Positions 27,192 to 36,321 of a DNA stretch of 64,000 nucleotides are shown in pieces. The notes beneath the pieces were generated by a model. The model was not told the origin of the DNA and made no database searches. It saw only the letters and a program-made list of their open reading frames with translations. Source of the DNA: Pelagibaculum spongiae (GTDB taxonomy: Bacteria > Pseudomonadota > Gammaproteobacteria > Enterobacterales > Pelagibaculaceae); assembly GCF_003097315.1 (NCBI RefSeq), contig NZ_QDDL01000005.1:62001-126000 (forward strand), read 5' to 3'. Position numbers and translations under genes: made by a program. The number at the start of each line of letters is the position of its first letter. Position 1 is the first letter of the stretch.

Positions 27192-28035
27192 CGATAGTCA
27201 CTATTTTTTTGATGAAGAAAAAACCCTGCAACTCCAGCACAACAATCACTGCACATGCTGCCCATCCCCAGGCAGTATCAAACAACTTGGCCATTGCTTG
27301 GGGTTCCATTTGAAACAAAATCACCCCCAAAGCGAATGGCAACAAAGCCATCACATATCCTTGCGCCTTTCCCATTGCCGTCAGCGCGTTAATTTTTCCT
27401 TCCAGTTCTAATTTACGGCGGATGGTCTCTGCTAACCGAGACAAGACTTCTGCCAAGCTGCCACCGACTTCACGGGAAATTTTCATCCCGGCAACCACCA
27501 TTTTGAAATCATCCATTGGCATGCGTTCAGCCATGTTTTCCAATGCGTCTTCAAAATCGACACCCACACGAATTTCTTTTAATAGCAGCCCAAATTCCTG
27601 GCGAATTGGCCCTGTAGATTCAGCCACTAGCATTTCCATCGCCACCGGAGTACTGGTACCGGCTCGCATCATTGACGACATTGAATTCAATGCATCGGGT
27701 AATTCCAGCATAAATTTATCTTGCCGCTGTTTGCGCAAAAATTGATAAACTGCTCTAGGGAAAAATGCCATTAATGAACCACCGATAATCGCTGGCCCCC
27801 AATGTCCGGCGACTAACCAGATAACAAAAAAAGAAATAAACATCGCAACCAAGTTTAATAAATATAACCGGCTGGGATCGATAAAAATAAACAGCTCTGC
27901 CAACCCCACATTGGCAGTTTCATTCACCGAACTTTGATAGCGATCGATTAAATGTTGTGAGCCTTGGTAGCCTAGGTAGAGCAACAGCAATACCGAAACA
28001 AAAATACCACCGCCCATTAAAATTATCTGAGTCAT
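27184..28035 (-). CDS. tadB: Tad pilus inner-membrane platform protein TadB
   Basis: A 283-residue T2SSF-domain protein. Membrane helices lie near 4-24, 57-90 and 240-280; the T2SSF core is LPDALNSMSSMMRAGTSTPVAME ... KISREVGGSLAEVLSRLAETI. It is the partner of TadC in the inner-membrane platform. The start overlaps the tadA stop (ATGA-type, 4 bases), indicating translational coupling. It is shorter than TadB proteins that carry an extra N-terminal domain. Confidence 0.9.
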   Translation of the reverse strand: MTQIILMGGGIFVSVLLLLYLGYQGSQHLIDRYQSSVNETANVGLAELFIFIDPSRLYLLNLVAMFISFFVIWLVAGHWGPAIIGGSLMAFFPRAVYQFLRKQRQDKFMLELPDALNSMSSMMRAGTSTPVAMEMLVAESTGPIRQEFGLLLKEIRVGVDFEDALENMAERMPMDDFKMVVAGMKISREVGGSLAEVLSRLAETIRRKLELEGKINALTAMGKAQGYVMALLPFALGVILFQMEPQAMAKLFDTAWGWAACAVIVVLELQGFFFIKKIVTIDV

Positions 28036-29780
28036 AAGCGATGGCCTTTTTCAAATAACGAAAGGTCAGTTTCTAAACCACGGCGCTTCATATCTTCACA
28101 GAAATCTGGAATTAATCCGGTAGCTTCAAAATATCCACGCACCCTGCCATTTTCATCAAAACCATCTTGACGAAAACGGAAAATCTCACCCAATTGAACA
28201 ATTTCACCTTCAATACCATTCACTTCACTAATGCTGGTCACCCGGCGGCTACCGCAAGAAAAACGAGTCTGTTGAACAATAATATTCACTGCCGATGCAA
28301 TTTGCTCTCGAATGGCTTGCACTGGTAATTCCATACCAGACATCAACACCAGAACTTCCATTCGGGAAATACAATCACGGGGAGAATTTGAGTGAATCGT
28401 AGTTAAAGAACCATCGTGACCGGTGTTCATTGCCTGCAGCATGTCCAGTGCTTCACCGCCACGACACTCACCAACCACAATTCGGTCTGGGCGCATTCGC
28501 AAACAGTTTTTCACTAACTCTCGAATCGCTACCGCACCTTTACCTTCCTGGTTGGGCGGTCGAGCTTCTAGAGAAACCAAATTAGGCTGATAAAGCTGCA
28601 ATTCCGCAGCATCTTCTACGGTAATGATTCGTTCATTGTCTGGAATGAAATTGGAAAGCACATTTAAAAGCGTGGTTTTACCAGAACCGGTACCACCAGA
28701 AATCACCAAATTTTGTTTATGTGTCACACAGGCTTGTAAAAAAGACACCATTGGCTGACTTAACGAACCAAAGCCAATCATGCGATCGGCAGTTAAGCGC
28801 TCTTTCATAAACTTTCGGATGGTAATACTCGGGCCTTTTAATGCCAGCGGAGGAATCACTGCATTAACACGAGAACCATCTTTTAAGCGACCATCAACCA
28901 TCGGTGAGCTTTCATCAATACGACGACCTAAAGGCGCCACTATTCGCTCTATCGCAGAAATAACTGCTTTGTCATTGGTGAAGGTAATCGCTGATCGAAT
29001 TAGCTGCCCGTCTTTTTCGAAAAAGATCTGGTCTTTGGAATTGACCATAATCTCGCTGATAGCATCGTCTTCTAATAAATCTTCCAGCGGCCCAAGACCA
29101 ATCGCTTCATTTAAAACCTGACGCGATAATTCCTGTTTATTAAGGTGCGTTGGAAAATCATTAAATCCAGATAATATTTGTTGAATAGTATTGTTAGTAA
29201 ATTTGCGTAACTCATCATCTCCCATTTCATTGAGATCGATACGCCGCAAATCCATAAATTCAATCAGTTTGTCGTGGGTTCGCTTTCGCCACTCGTTGAG
29301 TAGTTCAAGGTCAGGCAAAGCCTCTGATGTCGGCGTTTGCACTGATTTTTCTTTCTTGCCTTGGCCAGATGTCGACGATGATTGAGACGTCGCTGCCCTT
29401 GTGCTAGTCGAGATGTTCTGCTCACGGCTTTCCCCAAAAAGGTTACCCGCTAGATTGTTATTAACAGGTATTACAGGCGAAAGTTCGGCTGTAATTTTGG
29501 TTTGAATCAGATAATCGCTGATTTGAATAATATCTGATTCACCGACCGGGCCATAGTTTTTTATCTTTTCGCCATTAACTTGAGTGCCCGTTCTTGATTC
29601 AAGATCAAACACATAAATACCATCTTCCTTTAGGCAAATTTGTGCATGACTACGTCCGACCTTCCAACCATGTAAAACAATCAGGTTATTTTTATCTTTT
29701 CCCAGCGTGCAGTGATCACTTTCACAGTGTAAATCTGCAACGCTGGTCCCTCTTTTGGTGGTTACCCGAACTTCAAACAT
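28032..29780 (-). CDS. tadA: FHA-TadA fusion: Tad pilus assembly ATPase (CpaF type)
   Basis: A 582-residue hexameric secretion ATPase that powers Flp pilus assembly. Residues 1-97 form an FHA domain (LGKDKNNLIVLHGWKVGRSHAQ, with Arg43-Ser44-His45 and Asn69-Gly70), which in other proteins binds phosphothreonine peptides. A Ser/Thr/Gln-rich linker (about 100-155) follows. The CpaF ATPase domain has Walker A GGTGSGKT (362-369), the Asp-box VEDAAEL, Walker B RIVVGECRGGEA (433-444) and the His box TTIHSNSPRD. FHA fused to TadA is an unusual arrangement: normally FHA proteins of this pathway are separate or absent. It suggests control by a Ser/Thr kinase, an inference only. It overlaps tadB and sits 5 bp after the secretin gene. 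Confidence 0.92.
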   Translation of the reverse strand: MFEVRVTTKRGTSVADLHCESDHCTLGKDKNNLIVLHGWKVGRSHAQICLKEDGIYVFDLESRTGTQVNGEKIKNYGPVGESDIIQISDYLIQTKITAELSPVIPVNNNLAGNLFGESREQNISTSTRAATSQSSSTSGQGKKEKSVQTPTSEALPDLELLNEWRKRTHDKLIEFMDLRRIDLNEMGDDELRKFTNNTIQQILSGFNDFPTHLNKQELSRQVLNEAIGLGPLEDLLEDDAISEIMVNSKDQIFFEKDGQLIRSAITFTNDKAVISAIERIVAPLGRRIDESSPMVDGRLKDGSRVNAVIPPLALKGPSITIRKFMKERLTADRMIGFGSLSQPMVSFLQACVTHKQNLVISGGTGSGKTTLLNVLSNFIPDNERIITVEDAAELQLYQPNLVSLEARPPNQEGKGAVAIRELVKNCLRMRPDRIVVGECRGGEALDMLQAMNTGHDGSLTTIHSNSPRDCISRMEVLVLMSGMELPVQAIREQIASAVNIIVQQTRFSCGSRRVTSISEVNGIEGEIVQLGEIFRFRQDGFDENGRVRGYFEATGLIPDFCEDMKRRGLETDLSLFEKGHRL

Positions 29781-29784
29781 CAGA

Positions 29785-31128
29785 CTACTCCATTAGCGCC
29801 TGATTCAGGCTGAATTTACCGTCAAAATCTTCAATCCATTTATTCGCTTCATTAAGTAATTGCTTATTTTTATCGCTGGATGAATTAACCAAATGAGGGG
29901 TGACGGTAATCAATAAATCTTTGGTGCGGCTGCGTTCATTTTTAGAGCGGAATAACGCACCAATCCATGGTAAATCACCAAGGAACGGAACTTTATCGGC
30001 ACGGCTGGAAGTGGTGCCATAACTTAAACCGGAAATAACCAAAGTATCGCCACTGGTTAAATTAATGTCAGTCTCTGCAACATCTTTAATTAAACCGGGG
30101 GTTCCTTGAGTGACCACCGAGAAATCAATGCTGCTGACTTCAGCTTTAACCATGGTGCGAATTCGGTCACCAGATACTTGGGGCTTAATGTCCAAAATCA
30201 CCCCATATTCTTTAAACTCAACCGCAAAACCGTTATCGGTTCGAATCTGATAAGGAAATTCACCACCAGAAGCAAAATGCGCTTTTTCACCACTTCTTGC
30301 CATTAACTTAGGCGAAGCAATCGAACGCGCTTTACCTGCTTCAGCCATTAAATCGAGTGTTGAACCTAAGCCGGTGGTAATGCCGAAATACTTATAGAAC
30401 TTATAATCAAATCCAGTTATGGCACCTGAAATACCTTCTGCAATACCGTCATTATTTTCTGAATAATTCCTGAAAGTTCCGTTATTTACAAAAGATTTAT
30501 GCAAACCAATTGCCGGGCCACTAGCGGTAGTATTCCAACGAATACCCAGCTTTTTAACATCATCAATACTGACTTCAAGAATGCGTACATCCATCCGCAC
30601 CATTGGCTTGTCAATAAAGCCATCCAGTCGAGTTAAATCGACTGCATTGGGAAAAATCTGGATTAATGATTTAATTCTGGTTTCATCTGAAGGCGCGACA
30701 TTACCAAAAAATGCGATGTTATCGCCTTGCCTAACAACGCTCAGTCCGGGCACCTGCTTAGATAGTTTTTGCGCATTGGCTAAGTCATTTTGAGTATTAG
30801 AACCCGACACAGCGACTCGAACTACTGACTCACGATCGCCCTTTTGCCAAATATGAACATCGGTGTTGCCGATTTCACTGGCAATTAACAATAACTGGCC
30901 ATTTTCCAAGCTACGATAATTAACAATTTTTCCGCTACCCACTGCCACTCGAGTGATATTTTTAATATCCATGACTCGAACTTGGCCAACCACCATTTTC
31001 ACAGTAGGCAAACGTTTAACCGAAGCCTGCACAGAAAAGGCACAGCTTAAGCAGACTATCAAAACCAAGGTTTTTATCACAGCGGCTTTAAAGCTTTTCA
31101 GCGCTAAAAATGATTGATTTAAAATCAT
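29785..31128 (-). CDS. rcpA: Tad pilus outer-membrane secretin (RcpA/CpaC)
   Basis: A 447-residue secretin. A signal peptide ends near CAFSVQAS. N-terminal BON/pilus-module segments follow (PTVKMVVGQVRVMDIKNI ... VVRQGDNIAFFGNV), then the secretin domain with MVRMDVRILEVSIDDVKKLG, the AGKARSIASPKLMARSGEKA gate motif, GGEFPYQI and the family signature KVPFLGDLPWIGALFRSKNE followed by LLITVTPHLV. It forms the outer-membrane pore for the Flp pilus. Its start overlaps the cpaB stop by 4 bases. Confidence 0.93.
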   Translation of the reverse strand: MILNQSFLALKSFKAAVIKTLVLIVCLSCAFSVQASVKRLPTVKMVVGQVRVMDIKNITRVAVGSGKIVNYRSLENGQLLLIASEIGNTDVHIWQKGDRESVVRVAVSGSNTQNDLANAQKLSKQVPGLSVVRQGDNIAFFGNVAPSDETRIKSLIQIFPNAVDLTRLDGFIDKPMVRMDVRILEVSIDDVKKLGIRWNTTASGPAIGLHKSFVNNGTFRNYSENNDGIAEGISGAITGFDYKFYKYFGITTGLGSTLDLMAEAGKARSIASPKLMARSGEKAHFASGGEFPYQIRTDNGFAVEFKEYGVILDIKPQVSGDRIRTMVKAEVSSIDFSVVTQGTPGLIKDVAETDINLTSGDTLVISGLSYGTTSSRADKVPFLGDLPWIGALFRSKNERSRTKDLLITVTPHLVNSSSDKNKQLLNEANKWIEDFDGKFSLNQALME

Positions 31129-32198
31129 GAATCATCACTCCCTTGAACCGATTTTGCATTCAGCGCCGTCTCTAAAGGAGAACTGTTGTTGCTACTGGAA
31201 TTAGGCTCTTTATTTTCAGTATTGGTTTTTATTGTTTTTGCTCTAACCAGCGGCAAAGTATTATGTGTTTGCTGATGACGGCTAGAAATTAAGCCGGTAC
31301 CGGGCGTAGCAGTATTATTTTGAAATTTTTGATATTGACGGCTGCTATCAACCAATTGCTGTTGCCACTCTCTACTCGGCATCGTTCTAATCGCTTGCCC
31401 TGAAGATTTCAAAACACCATTTTCTGCTTTACCGCCAACAAAACTTTCCACTACTGCAAAACTGCTATCAGCTCGCTGATCGGGGTAGCGCCCTTTTGCC
31501 TGATCTTCTGGATTACGCAACAAGAAGCGCAATTCTCCATTTTCATTGGCCAGAGAAACACGCGGGATATCACGCATATTCAAACCCAGTGTGATCGAAC
31601 GATAATCACCCTGCTGTGAATTGCCTGATGTATCGGTCATTCCGGCATCTGCAATGGTTTGCTTACCGGTTGCTAAAACCAACACCTTATCTAGCAGATG
31701 ATTGAAACTAGCAGACTGCTTCTTACTACCCGCGGTGACCAGCGCTAAATCTATATAATCTCCAGTCTGAATAAGACCTTCAATTGAACTCAAGTTATCG
31801 ACTTCCAGCGTGATCGCTCTTTGGCCTTTTTCCAGTAACTCAGAAAAACTACCAACACCACTAACGCCGCGAATAAAATGGCGCATTAACGGCTTACCAA
31901 AAGACACTGGCTCGCTGAGCATTAAACCTCTGACGTAATCAAAATCAGCCGGGGTTAAAGCGCCATCAGGTACGAATTCAGTTGGAATTTTTCTAACTTG
32001 TAAAGTGTCAGAAGAAAGATGATCACCGGCCACTAGATCTCTGGAAGCAACCAGAACTTTCATTGGCCTTTTTTCAGCCTCCAACTCCGCCCGTAAGGAA
32101 TTTTCCTTCTGGCGTAGATAAGAAGTACCACTCCAGGTTGCAACACCGGCCAGCAGAACTGCAACCAGTAGCATAGCCAGAGGCTTAAGCTTCTCCAT
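31125..32198 (-). CDS. cpaB: Flp pilus assembly protein CpaB/RcpC
   Basis: A 357-residue protein with one N-terminal membrane helix (about 5-25) and a SAF-type domain (MKVLVASRDLVAGDHLSSDTL), followed by the RcpC/CpaB C-terminal region (GQRAITLEVDNLSSIEGLIQTGDYIDLAL). CpaB proteins are periplasmic and cooperate with the secretin. The C-terminal 100 residues are low-complexity, Ser/Asn/Thr/Gln-rich. It couples to the secretin gene by a 4-base overlap. The start is an ATG at 32198 with AAGGAGC upstream on the minus strand. Confidence 0.9.
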   Translation of the reverse strand: MEKLKPLAMLLVAVLLAGVATWSGTSYLRQKENSLRAELEAEKRPMKVLVASRDLVAGDHLSSDTLQVRKIPTEFVPDGALTPADFDYVRGLMLSEPVSFGKPLMRHFIRGVSGVGSFSELLEKGQRAITLEVDNLSSIEGLIQTGDYIDLALVTAGSKKQSASFNHLLDKVLVLATGKQTIADAGMTDTSGNSQQGDYRSITLGLNMRDIPRVSLANENGELRFLLRNPEDQAKGRYPDQRADSSFAVVESFVGGKAENGVLKSSGQAIRTMPSREWQQQLVDSSRQYQKFQNNTATPGTGLISSRHQQTHNTLPLVRAKTIKTNTENKEPNSSSNNSSPLETALNAKSVQGSDDS

Positions 32199-32276
32199 GT
32201 AATAGCTCCTTGAATCCCTGTATTTGTTTTTGTTATTTTTTTCAGGTTATTTTGAGTAGCTTTCTGCTGGATGACA

Positions 32277-32525
32277 TCAGCTGGGAAGCGATGAAGCATA
32301 AATATACGCTGAATGATTCGCCTTGAATGCAGCAACGATATAATCAAGCAGGCTCATATTGTCCAACATGGGTAATGGCGTAATAAAAGCGATAATCAAA
32401 ACGCTGGTCGCCAGCACATATTCATACATTGCCTGCCCCGATTCTCTTGCAGGTTTTCTACTGCATGGGCTTTTCAGATTGTAACGCTGCTTTTGTTGCA
32501 GCTTTGTTATCACAGACTTAACCAT
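32277..32525 (-). CDS. Second small Flp/TadE-like pseudopilin
   Basis: An 82-residue protein with a basic leader of about 28 residues ending ARESG, then QAMYEYVLATSVLIIAFITPLP. The G|QAMYEY site followed by a hydrophobic helix is the hallmark of type IVb prepilins; Glu at the +5 position (QAMYE) and the Tyr after it are both conserved in Flp pilins. The C-terminal part is short. It lies 78 bp upstream of cpaB, on the same strand. It is probably a minor pilin, distinct from the main Flp at 36322-36588. The unusually long leader leaves some doubt about the exact start; a downstream start is possible. Confidence 0.72.
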   Translation of the reverse strand: MVKSVITKLQQKQRYNLKSPCSRKPARESGQAMYEYVLATSVLIIAFITPLPMLDNMSLLDYIVAAFKANHSAYIYASSLPS

Positions 32526-32566
32526 TACTTTTTAACTCAGTTTTAAACGGTTATTGTTTTTATTTT

Positions 32567-33292
32567 CTAACCATCAGTCGTTTCAATTACTACAATCCTG
32601 GTTTTTCCTCTTTCCCGGATCATCGCCAAGTTGACGATCTTGTTCTTATTTCGATAAACCGCGCCTTCATTAATTAAACCCTGCCGTTGCCAGCCTTTTT
32701 GCTGGTAGTAGCTATCATAAAAACGCGCGACCGTTTTCAGCGGGTGAGCACTTTCCATAATCAAGGTTCTAGAAAAAACATCACCATCGGTAGATTCGAT
32801 ATCATTATGAACTTGAGTTTTGCTTGGCTTGGGGAAGTGTTTTCCTAATCGAGGTACGCCCTTGAGAGTAGGTAGATCGCTGATTGCCAGCATCCCTTCA
32901 CTGCGCTTTTTACCTTTTCCCTTAACCTGCACTGTAATCAGGTAATCACCGTCAAGACGGCTAATAACCTGCCATTCTCCTAAATTACTTTCTACAAAAC
33001 CCGGTGCATTTTGCACCGCTGGCTCTTGCCATTGATCTCGATAAAACTGCAATGTTTGCTCAACTGACTTAGGGAAGTTGGCTTTCCAAGCAGACATTCC
33101 AACCTTGTTTAATTCGATCCCATCAGTAACTACCGTGATAAATGTTCTTTTGGGCAGTGGAATATTTTCTAGATCAAACCCTGACGTAGCAGCAGATAAA
33201 GTGCTAGTAAAAGAGCTCATGAACAATAACGCAGCAAATAAAGCAGCAATGTATTTTTGAGATAGCTTCAGCAAAATTATTATATTTTTCAT
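32567..33292 (-). CDS. Exported protein of the Tad locus, unknown
   Basis: A 241-residue protein with an N-terminal signal peptide (MKNIIILLKLSQKYIAALFA ... TLSAATS). The start at 33292 is chosen because it is an ATG one base after the previous gene's stop; the longer frame would start inside that gene. The mature part has no named family: PLPKRTFITVVTDGIELNKVG, a helix-like LQFYRDQWQ, and a repeated FYDSYYQQKGWQ element that resembles the small C-terminal motif of DUF4892-like or lipoprotein-export proteins. Context places it in Flp pilus biogenesis; function unknown. Confidence 0.75.
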   Translation of the reverse strand: MKNIIILLKLSQKYIAALFAALLFMSSFTSTLSAATSGFDLENIPLPKRTFITVVTDGIELNKVGMSAWKANFPKSVEQTLQFYRDQWQEPAVQNAPGFVESNLGEWQVISRLDGDYLITVQVKGKGKKRSEGMLAISDLPTLKGVPRLGKHFPKPSKTQVHNDIESTDGDVFSRTLIMESAHPLKTVARFYDSYYQQKGWQRQGLINEGAVYRNKNKIVNLAMIRERGKTRIVVIETTDG

Positions 33293-33293
33293 A

Positions 33294-34157
33294 TTAACAA
33301 GCACCACTACCCGATTGACCGCCAATCCTTTCACAAGGCACCAGATTAGGATCTATTTTTCCTGGTTCAAACCATCCTAGTTCAGGAAAAATATTACCGG
33401 CAAAATCAAGAATACGCCGAGTAACATCTCCAGATAACAACGAACCAGGAACCACTAAAGGCCGACTCAAATGATTTAATGCATCATTTGGACCTGACGC
33501 ATTCCAAGCACCCACCTGAATCGCGCTGGCCACATTGGAGCGAAAAGGATCAACCGGTAGATCATCCAATCGGTCCAATTTCATTAGTTGCATTCCGACT
33601 CGACTGCGGTGAACCCCTTCATTGTTCAAATCCAAAACATTGGCAACCGTGTTATATACACCGGTAAGCGCCGCAGTATTTCTACCCACCGAAGCCTGCA
33701 TCGTCACCAAATTATCTAATGCGCCGCCAGAGTTTAAAGCCACGGGTTCAACTACTTGAGTTTTTACACCTGATGACTGAAATGAGCTGTACAACATCGG
33801 ATCTAAATCAAAAGTCGAAGGTAGCGTTACTCGGCTGTCTTCGCGACTATTAAATCGGCGCTGATTCTGTGAAAACAAACGCACGGATATTTCTCGAGTG
33901 ATTTGTTGATCACTTTTGTGATTGGTTGCTGCAGCATCACGCTTCCAAACCGTTCTTTCCCAACTGGAATATCTGGCAGCTTGCATGAGTTTATGCCGGC
34001 TCTCACCGACATTGGCCAGATAATTCATACCGATTAATAAAGGCACTAAAATCGCACCAGCGGTGACTAGAAACCCTGCTAGGCTTTGTCCTTTTTGGCT
34101 CGATAGACCTACTTTATTTGGCTTCATTGGGCAGTTTTTCATAAGGCGTATGCTCAT
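33294..34157 (-). CDS. TadE/G-like pseudopilin, C-terminal disulfide tail
   Basis: A 287-residue protein with a leader ending SSQKG, then QSLAGFLVTAGAILVPLLIG, a type IVb prepilin-like site (G|QSLAGF) that lacks the +5 Glu, as in many TadE/TadF-like minor pseudopilins. The remaining periplasmic part is soluble and ends in CERIGGQSGSGAC with two Cys that could form a loop. It starts 4 bases inside the preceding TadG-like gene's stop, so expression is coupled. The name is given from position and the N-terminal motif only. Confidence 0.72.
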   Translation of the reverse strand: MSIRLMKNCPMKPNKVGLSSQKGQSLAGFLVTAGAILVPLLIGMNYLANVGESRHKLMQAARYSSWERTVWKRDAAATNHKSDQQITREISVRLFSQNQRRFNSREDSRVTLPSTFDLDPMLYSSFQSSGVKTQVVEPVALNSGGALDNLVTMQASVGRNTAALTGVYNTVANVLDLNNEGVHRSRVGMQLMKLDRLDDLPVDPFRSNVASAIQVGAWNASGPNDALNHLSRPLVVPGSLLSGDVTRRILDFAGNIFPELGWFEPGKIDPNLVPCERIGGQSGSGAC

Positions 34158-35545
34158 AAACCTACTCCCAAAGAAATACCGGCAATCGCCTTATCTGCCG
34201 CAGTTAAAGCCGCCAGTTTTGGTTGCCAATAAGGGTTATATAAATTGCCATATTCGCGTCGGTCATCGGTAGCACTTCCCAAATTAATTAAATGACTTTT
34301 GGGTCGAGCATAATAAACTGTCGCTTTAGACCATGACGCTGAGCGACCGTATAACATATTACTTTCTGACTGTAGATCGAGGCCATCTGGCGTAGCGTCA
34401 TTATTAACTGTGCCGGTAGTGCGAATTTTATCTTGTGGTTTAGTCGCTACCAATACAATACCCGGCCCAGTTTCTACATAGCCATCTTGCTTAATATCAT
34501 TGAAATCAGCCAAGCCACCATAACCACGGTTTCCGCCTATTAGCGGCGCAGTTCGAAATTCAAGAACCGCTAAATTTGAAGCTCGGCTATTGCTTGTAAA
34601 ATAGTCTTCCCGACGGTGCGTTCGAAGGTTTTTTCGTTCGCCGGCTTGCGCGGCACCCCAACCAATTGGGACTTCAGTGTCGTGCCAGCCAAAAAACCAA
34701 ACACCAAAATAAGCTGATAACGTATCCATGCCGGACCAGGTATAATAAGGTGCTCGGCTATTCGGGCCATAAAATTCAGTGCCACCGGCTCGTTTCATTT
34801 CAAATCGTGCAGGGCCAATAGTGATTCTAGGAATTAAGTTATAAAGATATTTATCACTGAATTTGTCACGGGATTGCAAAGTGATATTTCGAAATGCATC
34901 GGCACGTACTTTATGGTCACGCCAATTGCGCCTGCCATCGCGTACTCGATCTGGAGAATATCGCTGGGTAAATAATAAATGTTGTTGGACATAGGTTGTC
35001 CAGGTTGCCAGATTAAGCCCGGCCCAATCAACATCTGGATCATTCTGATTCAAGACCCTACCTAAAGAATCATAAGCAACCGTAATATTTAAAAAGTGCA
35101 TTAACTGTTGCGCGACCGATATAACTCTTATCCAACCATTCAATATTGGCACTAAAATATTAGCGCCCGTTTCAAAAACTTCTTTTATCGCATTAACACC
35201 TTGTTCCAGAGCTTGTACAGCGGTGCCTAAATAAGGTATCCAGCCGGTAACTGCCGATAAATTTCTAGCAGTGTTATCTAGAAATCGAATCCACGACAAC
35301 ATGCTAACAACTTGGGCTACTGCAACATGGTTCGCCACCATGGCACGGTTGGTATAAGACATAAAATTCAGATCACGCGCTTCAATCACCGCCACTGAAT
35401 AAGCAGCATTATCGATGGTATTTTGCAGGCGGGTTTTTTCGTTACTAACTTGATAACTATTGAAAATATAAGCAGCAGACAATAGCACTGCAGTCATCAT
35501 TAACAATGCATAAACCATTGCCTGACCAGATTGTTTTTTTACCAT
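34154..35545 (-). CDS. tadG: TadG-like pilus assembly protein
   Basis: A 463-residue protein beginning MVKKQSGQAMVYALLMMTAV, a short leader with G|QAMVY processing-like site and a single membrane helix, as in TadG/TadE-like pseudopilins. Unlike typical TadG, no von Willebrand factor A motif is evident. Adjacent sequence TRLQNTIDNAAYSVAVIEARDLN is the conserved post-helix segment of the TadG N-terminal family (DUF2134-like/'putative Flp pilus-assembly TadG-like'). Extracellular/periplasmic placement is inferred. It is the largest pseudopilin-like protein of the locus and sits 34 bp after the next upstream gene. Confidence 0.78.
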   Translation of the reverse strand: MVKKQSGQAMVYALLMMTAVLLSAAYIFNSYQVSNEKTRLQNTIDNAAYSVAVIEARDLNFMSYTNRAMVANHVAVAQVVSMLSWIRFLDNTARNLSAVTGWIPYLGTAVQALEQGVNAIKEVFETGANILVPILNGWIRVISVAQQLMHFLNITVAYDSLGRVLNQNDPDVDWAGLNLATWTTYVQQHLLFTQRYSPDRVRDGRRNWRDHKVRADAFRNITLQSRDKFSDKYLYNLIPRITIGPARFEMKRAGGTEFYGPNSRAPYYTWSGMDTLSAYFGVWFFGWHDTEVPIGWGAAQAGERKNLRTHRREDYFTSNSRASNLAVLEFRTAPLIGGNRGYGGLADFNDIKQDGYVETGPGIVLVATKPQDKIRTTGTVNNDATPDGLDLQSESNMLYGRSASWSKATVYYARPKSHLINLGSATDDRREYGNLYNPYWQPKLAALTAADKAIAGISLGVGL

Positions 35546-35579
35546 AGTAAAAATCCGTTTTAGTTGACAACTGTTACTG

Positions 35580-36281
35580 CTATTTCCTCAATGAGGAGTC
35601 GATTGGCTTTCCAACGTAAGTCGCTTCAAATAAGGGCTTAGAAAAAATATCGTTGGTAAAGAAGCCCGGGTTGGCACAAATATTAGTCAGTAAAACAATT
35701 TCTTGGCGCATTTGTATTCTGGCAATGTAATCGGCATTGAATACCCAAAGCACTAAAAACTTTTCTGCTTTGTAATAATTTTTATATTTTTTTAAATGCT
35801 CAATCGTTTTCTGAATTTCTCTGAGCGTATTTGTTTGGTAACTGGAAATACTACCTAAGCACATATCATCGATTTGAGGTAATCGCTTTAGCTTAGATAT
35901 CAGATTTTTTTCCAGACTAACTTCTTTTTCTAGCCACTGAATAACATCTGTCGCTAGATCATTTTCAATATGGGTGAATTTACTATCAATAATTTCTGCT
36001 GCTTTTTGACTGCTAGAAGTAAAAATTTTGTTGATATCTAGCGTTGTCATTTCCTCAGGCTCACCTTCAACCTTCGGTATCGCTTGAATGTGACGTATAA
36101 AGGGTTCCAGTAACTGCTCAGCTTGAGTGCTTCTTATTGCAATATCGGCATCACTGGTTTCTTCAATGACTAATGCTTGAACAGGCATGCTGGCAGTCAC
36201 CATAAATGATGTCAGCAATAATCCACCAGATAAGTTAGCCCTGATACGGCCAATCCATGACGAGTTTTTCATAATCATCAA
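35580..36281 (-). CDS. Exported protein between flp and tadG, unknown
   Basis: A 233-residue exported protein with a signal peptide (cleavage near MPVQALV). The start may be the ATG at 36281 or the ATG at 36272 (MKNSSW). The mature part is largely helical and charged, with a run SKFTHIENDLATDVIQWLEK, a Cys pair (about 144 and 209) and no recognised domain. Helical periplasmic proteins of this kind are seen in tad loci but I cannot name the family. It sits right after the hairpin that follows the flp gene, so it is likely translated from the reduced read-through transcript. Confidence 0.72.
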   Translation of the reverse strand: MMIMKNSSWIGRIRANLSGGLLLTSFMVTASMPVQALVIEETSDADIAIRSTQAEQLLEPFIRHIQAIPKVEGEPEEMTTLDINKIFTSSSQKAAEIIDSKFTHIENDLATDVIQWLEKEVSLEKNLISKLKRLPQIDDMCLGSISSYQTNTLREIQKTIEHLKKYKNYYKAEKFLVLWVFNADYIARIQMRQEIVLLTNICANPGFFTNDIFSKPLFEATYVGKPIDSSLRK

Positions 36282-36283
36282 CT

Positions 36284-36318
36284 AAAAAAGCAGCCATTGA
36301 ATTCAATGGCTGCTTTTT
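36284..36318 (-). terminator. Perfect 26-bp palindrome after flp, terminator/attenuator
   Basis: AGCAGCCATTGAA (36289-36301) and TTCAATGGCTGCT (36302-36314) are perfect reverse complements, flanked by A-runs and T-runs on both sides. It lies just past the flp stop on the minus strand. Most transcripts should end here, with read-through feeding the other tad genes. This fits a pilin that must be made in great excess. Confidence 0.85.
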
Positions 36319-36321
36319 AAA

